DNA of 64,000 bases, taken from contig OZ037906.1 of NCBI GenBank assembly GCA_964035575.1, positions 186,001 to 250,000 on the forward strand. Reading direction: 5' to 3'. The notes beneath the pieces were generated by a model. That model saw only the letters and a program-made list of their open reading frames with translations, had not been told where the DNA came from and ran no database searches. The stretch comes from Rhynchopus sp. YZ270_cl-10. Its lineage: Eukaryota > Euglenozoa > Diplonemea > Diplonemida > Diplonemidae. Below, in pieces: positions 61,049-64,000 of the stretch (the first letter of the stretch is position 1; every line of letters starts with the position of its first letter). Both the position numbers and the translations under genes were made by a program.

Positions 61049-61313
61049 TGAAAGTGCAAACGCCTCACCGTTCATCGGTGGAAGCAGCACTGGTGGCAAG
61101 AAACGATAGTACCCGTGATGGGCCTAAGTTTTTCATCTCAGTCACCTTGGGGGAAAGAAAGATAAATGAAAGCAAACGCCTTACCACACAGACAGACGTA
61201 GGCAAGCAGTGGTTTAATTTGAAAAGAGGGTAGGGGCATTGCTTGTACGCTCAAAGTCTGGAACGAAGAAGAAGAAGAGCTATGAGATGAACCCAAGCCT
61301 CGTAAATGATCAG
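61049..61313 (+). repeat. Alternating family 2 and family 1 repeats
   Basis: Family 2: AGTGCAAACGCCTCACCG, TTCATCGGTGGAAGCAGCAC (61050-61090). Family 1: GATGGGCCTAAGTTTTTCAT, CTCAGTCACCTT (61118-61148). Family 2: AAGCAAACGCCTTACC (61169). Family 1: GAGATGAACCCAAGCCTCG (61285-61303). The last copy lies 158 nt past the copy F stop. Confidence 0.6.
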
Positions 61314-61470
61314 TAATATTCCAAGGGGGAGAATTCAAGGAAATAATGTGCAAATATTCGTCTTTTCGCAGAGAAAACAATTAAAGCAAAATTTTCCAAT
61401 CAAAGCTGAATACATTTTTGTGTGAGCTACCTTGGACAAATACATTTCACCGTTGCGCTTTTTCGGTAAG

Positions 61471-62043
61471 TTAACGAGCAGTGTTTGCATAACCTGGCTG
61501 GACAGCGACCTGCGGCACAGTGTGCAGAACATCTGGTGTCTCATCGTCGCCGCAGCAGCAGCTACCTGGATGCAAGCCCAATGCCTTTGCTTCGCGGGTG
61601 AGCTGGCACTGCACACAGGCAAGACAACACCAGGAGAGGACGAAGTCATTACAACACATGTTGTCCTTCTGCCCCAGCTTCTGTCTGACCTCACCACGCT
61701 GCTGGCAGGTGACCAGCGTGTACGGCAGGCAGCCAATCGCGTATGCCACACTCCCTATCGGCCCCAACACGAGGTTCACATAAACAGCACCAGCAGTGCC
61801 AGCAAGGTATGCAAGCGACACTCCCATGCACACACCGACGTTCATGCTGTTCGGCTGGTTGTGCACAATTGCGTCACATGTATACCCCAGAAGGCATGGG
61901 GAGCACCAAAACACATCACAGCACACACCCATATCGCCACAGCAGGATAACAGTCCATAGGTCATTTTGCGGCTGGAGCTTCCTCGCACAAGGGGCGCAC
62001 CTTCATTGACGTGTCTAGTACGGTTCTGCTGGTTCTTAGTCAT
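61471..62043 (-). CDS. PLAC8 family protein, copy F
   Basis: 190 residues from MTKNQQNRTRHVNEGAPLVR; the longer open frame upstream has no PLAC8-like sequence. PLAC8 motifs: YGLLSCCGDMGVCCDVFWCS, PCLLGYTCDAI, CCNDFVLSWCCLACVQCQLT. It shares the LAYLAGTAGAVYVNLVLGP segment with copy E. The tail has SCCCGDDETPDVL and ends VQPGYANTAR, a change from the QPAY of other members. Extra Cys around both motifs make it the most Cys-rich copy. Confidence 0.9.
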   Translation of the reverse strand: MTKNQQNRTRHVNEGAPLVRGSSSRKMTYGLLSCCGDMGVCCDVFWCSPCLLGYTCDAIVHNQPNSMNVGVCMGVSLAYLAGTAGAVYVNLVLGPIGSVAYAIGCLPYTLVTCQQRGEVRQKLGQKDNMCCNDFVLSWCCLACVQCQLTREAKALGLHPGSCCCGDDETPDVLHTVPQVAVQPGYANTAR

Positions 62044-63744
62044 GTTTCGGTGTTTTGAGTTTTTTTTTTTATGTTTGTGGGAAAGGTCCTGTGGCGGGTG
62101 GTTGGGTGGAATACCGTCTCTTTGGCTGAGCATTATGAGAAAGTGTAAGACACAGAGATCATTCAGTTTTGTCCTAATTGTATTCTGCGTTCCCCAACCC
62201 ACCAAAGAATGGGTTCGTGTACGACGGAAAGAAACAAGTAGAACTCCTGACATAAATGAGTCCGAGTGGGGCCCTTCCCATCTTACCCAAAGAAGAAAAC
62301 GTATTTTCAATGAGCAAAGCTGCGCAACCAGTTTGAGAGGTGAGGATACCGTCTCGCTGCCACTCGACTCGAAAAACAAAGGGAAAGGGGGCGGTTTTGG
62401 ATTAGTGGTATAATCGTATTGACAAAAAATAAAGTGAAGTTATTGATGCAAGCACCTCGCTGACACACGACGCCAGCTGGATGTAAGCAGAAGTACCCTG
62501 CGGTCAACAACAGAAGATGCAAAAGGAAACCTAAGTAGGCCTACCCGTACCGTAAGAGACCGAGGGCGGTGCACAACCGCTCGTCAGCCGGCGGCCCACC
62601 TTCCGTTGAAGAGTTGTGAGCTCCCCAACAGAAAGACAAAGGCTATGCACTGGTAATAAAGGAGAGGCAGGGTGGCTGAAAAACAAAAAGACCCTGAAGG
62701 CACAAAAACGCCCCGCATACCCCTTCTCGCCTGTTTTGTAATGTAGCAGGTCAAGACATCGATTCGAGCGGTCAACACCTTCATAGAGTTTCAGGAGGAA
62801 CGGACCCCCGGATGCAATTTAAGGTCCAACCCAGGACCAAACGTAAAAATCACAGAGCATACAAAGCAGTATTTTGTTTTGAGATGTACAACACAAACAC
62901 AGAAGAAGAGAAAGGTGACTTGAAAAACAAAAGCAGGAAAGTTGGGGGCGGTTTTGGCTTAGTGGTATTGACAAAAAACAAAAAAAACAGAGAGAAGTGT
63001 CAACACCCAAAAGGCTAGACTTGCTTTTCCAAAACGGCACACCTCAACACCAAAGGAGTGCGGCAGAGCTGCACCATGCCGTACGCTCCTCTGCCTTTCT
63101 CTTTTCACCTCACAACATGGTTGGCTTTTTGAAAGTCAAGCTGTCCAAGTTGCTTTTTATCCTTTCGTGTGTTGTGTGGTGCATCCCTTTGTACACAGAC
63201 AAAACCACAACCAAAAAGGCTGCGTGCAAGCAACACCTTGATCTCATCCGAGAGGGGGCAATGATGAGATCGAGCGAGTATAACTTTGGTGGAACATGGG
63301 GAAAAGCAGAAGATAGGGAGTTAATTATAACAGTTTTGAAGAAAAATGATGAGAGCAGGGAGAACTCTCAGCTGACACCTCCCAGTGTTTGGATTTGGGT
63401 AGGGTCTCGAAATAGAGGCAAGAGACAGAAACAAACAAAACAAAATGCCCTGACACAGATCTCAAAGTTTAAAAACAAAACAAAACAAAAAAACAGAAGA
63501 CAGGAGACAGGGGAGTTGACTTTCTGATGGATGTCCATCTCCACTGTTTCAAATTTTCTGTTTTCAAAAAACAAGTTATAAAATATCGTACAGGCAACTA
63601 TCAACACACAAATATTTCACGAGACACCCTCTGAACATAATACTTGGCTGTCCATTCCCCAGACGACACATTCACGATATGGCATTGCAGACGGCACGGT
63701 AATAAGCACACTGTAGTCATCTGGTTGTAGTCATCTGACGGACC
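62044..63744. other. Intergenic between PLAC8 copy F and partial copy G
   Basis: It holds a repeat relative of 36457 (62540-62583), the 53103-type segment (62697-62830) and the long block repeat copy 2 (62870-63340). The plus-strand frame at 63117-63527 is not kept in the other copy. No gene seen. Confidence 0.5.
62870..63340 (+). repeat. PLAC8-cluster block repeat, long copy 2
   Basis: It follows 47100-47570 closely, with small indels that are not multiples of three near GTGGAACATGGGGAAAAGCA. That argues against a conserved coding frame. Confidence 0.7.
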
Positions 63745-64000
63745 TTAATTGGCTACAGTTCTTACGTAAGCTGGCTGGATGGGTTGAGATTGGACCAGTT
63801 CTTGCGAGTCTGTGTCCCCAACGGGCTGAGGGGCCTCGCGGGGGCAGATCCTTCCTGGGCGCATGCCGAGTCGTTCTGCTTCGCGTGTGACCTGGCACTG
63901 CACACAGGAGAGGCAGAACCAGGTGAACACACAGTCCTCACCACATTCGTCGCGCATGCCAAGGTGGGGCCTCAGCGCACCACGCAGCTGGCAGGTGGTG
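63745..64000 (-). CDS. PLAC8 family protein, copy G (cut by window end)
   Basis: The visible C-terminal 84 residues run from the window edge: TCQLRGALRPHLGMRDECGE, DCVFTWFCLSCVQCQVTREA, ERLGMRPGRIC, ending QPIQPAYVRTVAN. The second Cys motif and QPAY are present. The Cys cluster after GRIC is reduced to a single Cys, unlike the ICCC or CCC of other copies. The first half lies beyond the window. Confidence 0.85.
   Translation of the reverse strand, partial: TTCQLRGALRPHLGMRDECGEDCVFTWFCLSCVQCQVTREAERLGMRPGRICPREAPQPVGDTDSQELVQSQPIQPAYVRTVAN

Larger units (their letters stand above)
57685..61470. other. Intergenic between PLAC8 copies E and F
   Basis: Dominated by the two 584-bp direct repeats, with a 1.1-kb spacer (58523-59627) holding a 29-nt T run (59320-59349) and no credible gene, then repeats to 61313. 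The spacer includes no polymerase-like or capsid-like frame. Confidence 0.55.

Noticed and set aside
61471-62379. Longer N-terminus for PLAC8 copy F (and similarly for copies B and D)
   Set aside because: Upstream codons are not shared with paralogues and lie in sequence that is intergenic elsewhere; the internal ATGs match paralogue starts.
63117-63527. Possible membrane or secreted protein starting MVGFLKVKLSKLLF
   Set aside because: The homologous block at 47361 onward has indels that break the frame, so coding is not conserved.
1-64000. CRISPR arrays or bacterial operons
   Set aside because: No regularly spaced repeat with unique spacers was seen; gene structure and repeats are eukaryotic.

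Overview
The window looks like nuclear DNA of a microbial eukaryote. Coding regions are long, uninterrupted and fairly GC-balanced; the DNA between them is full of mononucleotide runs, short dispersed repeats and foldback transposons. Every protein gene I can support (three membrane lipases, an ATG13-like gene, a nitrilase, a small Ala/Tyr-rich protein, an unknown protein, eight PLAC8 genes) lies on the minus strand, and none shows an intron. Several starts are preceded, in the sense direction, by a pyrimidine tract ending in AG. This is how a genome with polycistronic transcription and spliced-leader trans-splicing would look. An 18S rRNA fragment at about 24.1 kb has wording that, from memory, resembles euglenozoan SSU rRNA. 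A euglenozoan (diplonemid- or bodonid-like) is my best guess, with moderate to low confidence.

Layout. At 0.9-4.3 kb, 15.7-19.4 kb and 20.6-23.6 kb lie three paralogous proteins, each joining a Wntless/GOST-like multi-pass membrane region to a cytosolic class 3 lipase domain. The 11 kb between the first two has no supportable host gene and holds many DNA transposons: foldback MITEs, a 1.15-kb element with hairpin ends, two tandem units whose inverted repeats changed in step, and a 2.0-kb element with another element nested inside. At 24-31 kb are the rRNA fragment, an ATG13-like gene, a nitrilase of the NIT1 type and the Ala/Tyr-rich gene. At 31-40 kb there are mainly repeats plus one unknown gene. 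From 40.6 kb to the window end runs a cluster of PLAC8 genes (one divergent, six related, one cut by the window end), interrupted by a 487-bp heptamer array, a TA-flanked element encoding only a transposase-type DNA-binding domain, and a hAT-like element with a perfect 8-bp target duplication.

Gene functions do not form one pathway. The lipases suggest membrane-lipid signalling or turnover, ATG13 suggests autophagy initiation, the nitrilase suggests repair of deaminated glutathione, and the PLAC8 genes suggest a multigene family of small Cys-rich membrane proteins. The most unusual feature of the DNA is a set of short stem-loop repeats, about two dozen copies, all in one orientation relative to the genes and often just 3' of a stop codon.
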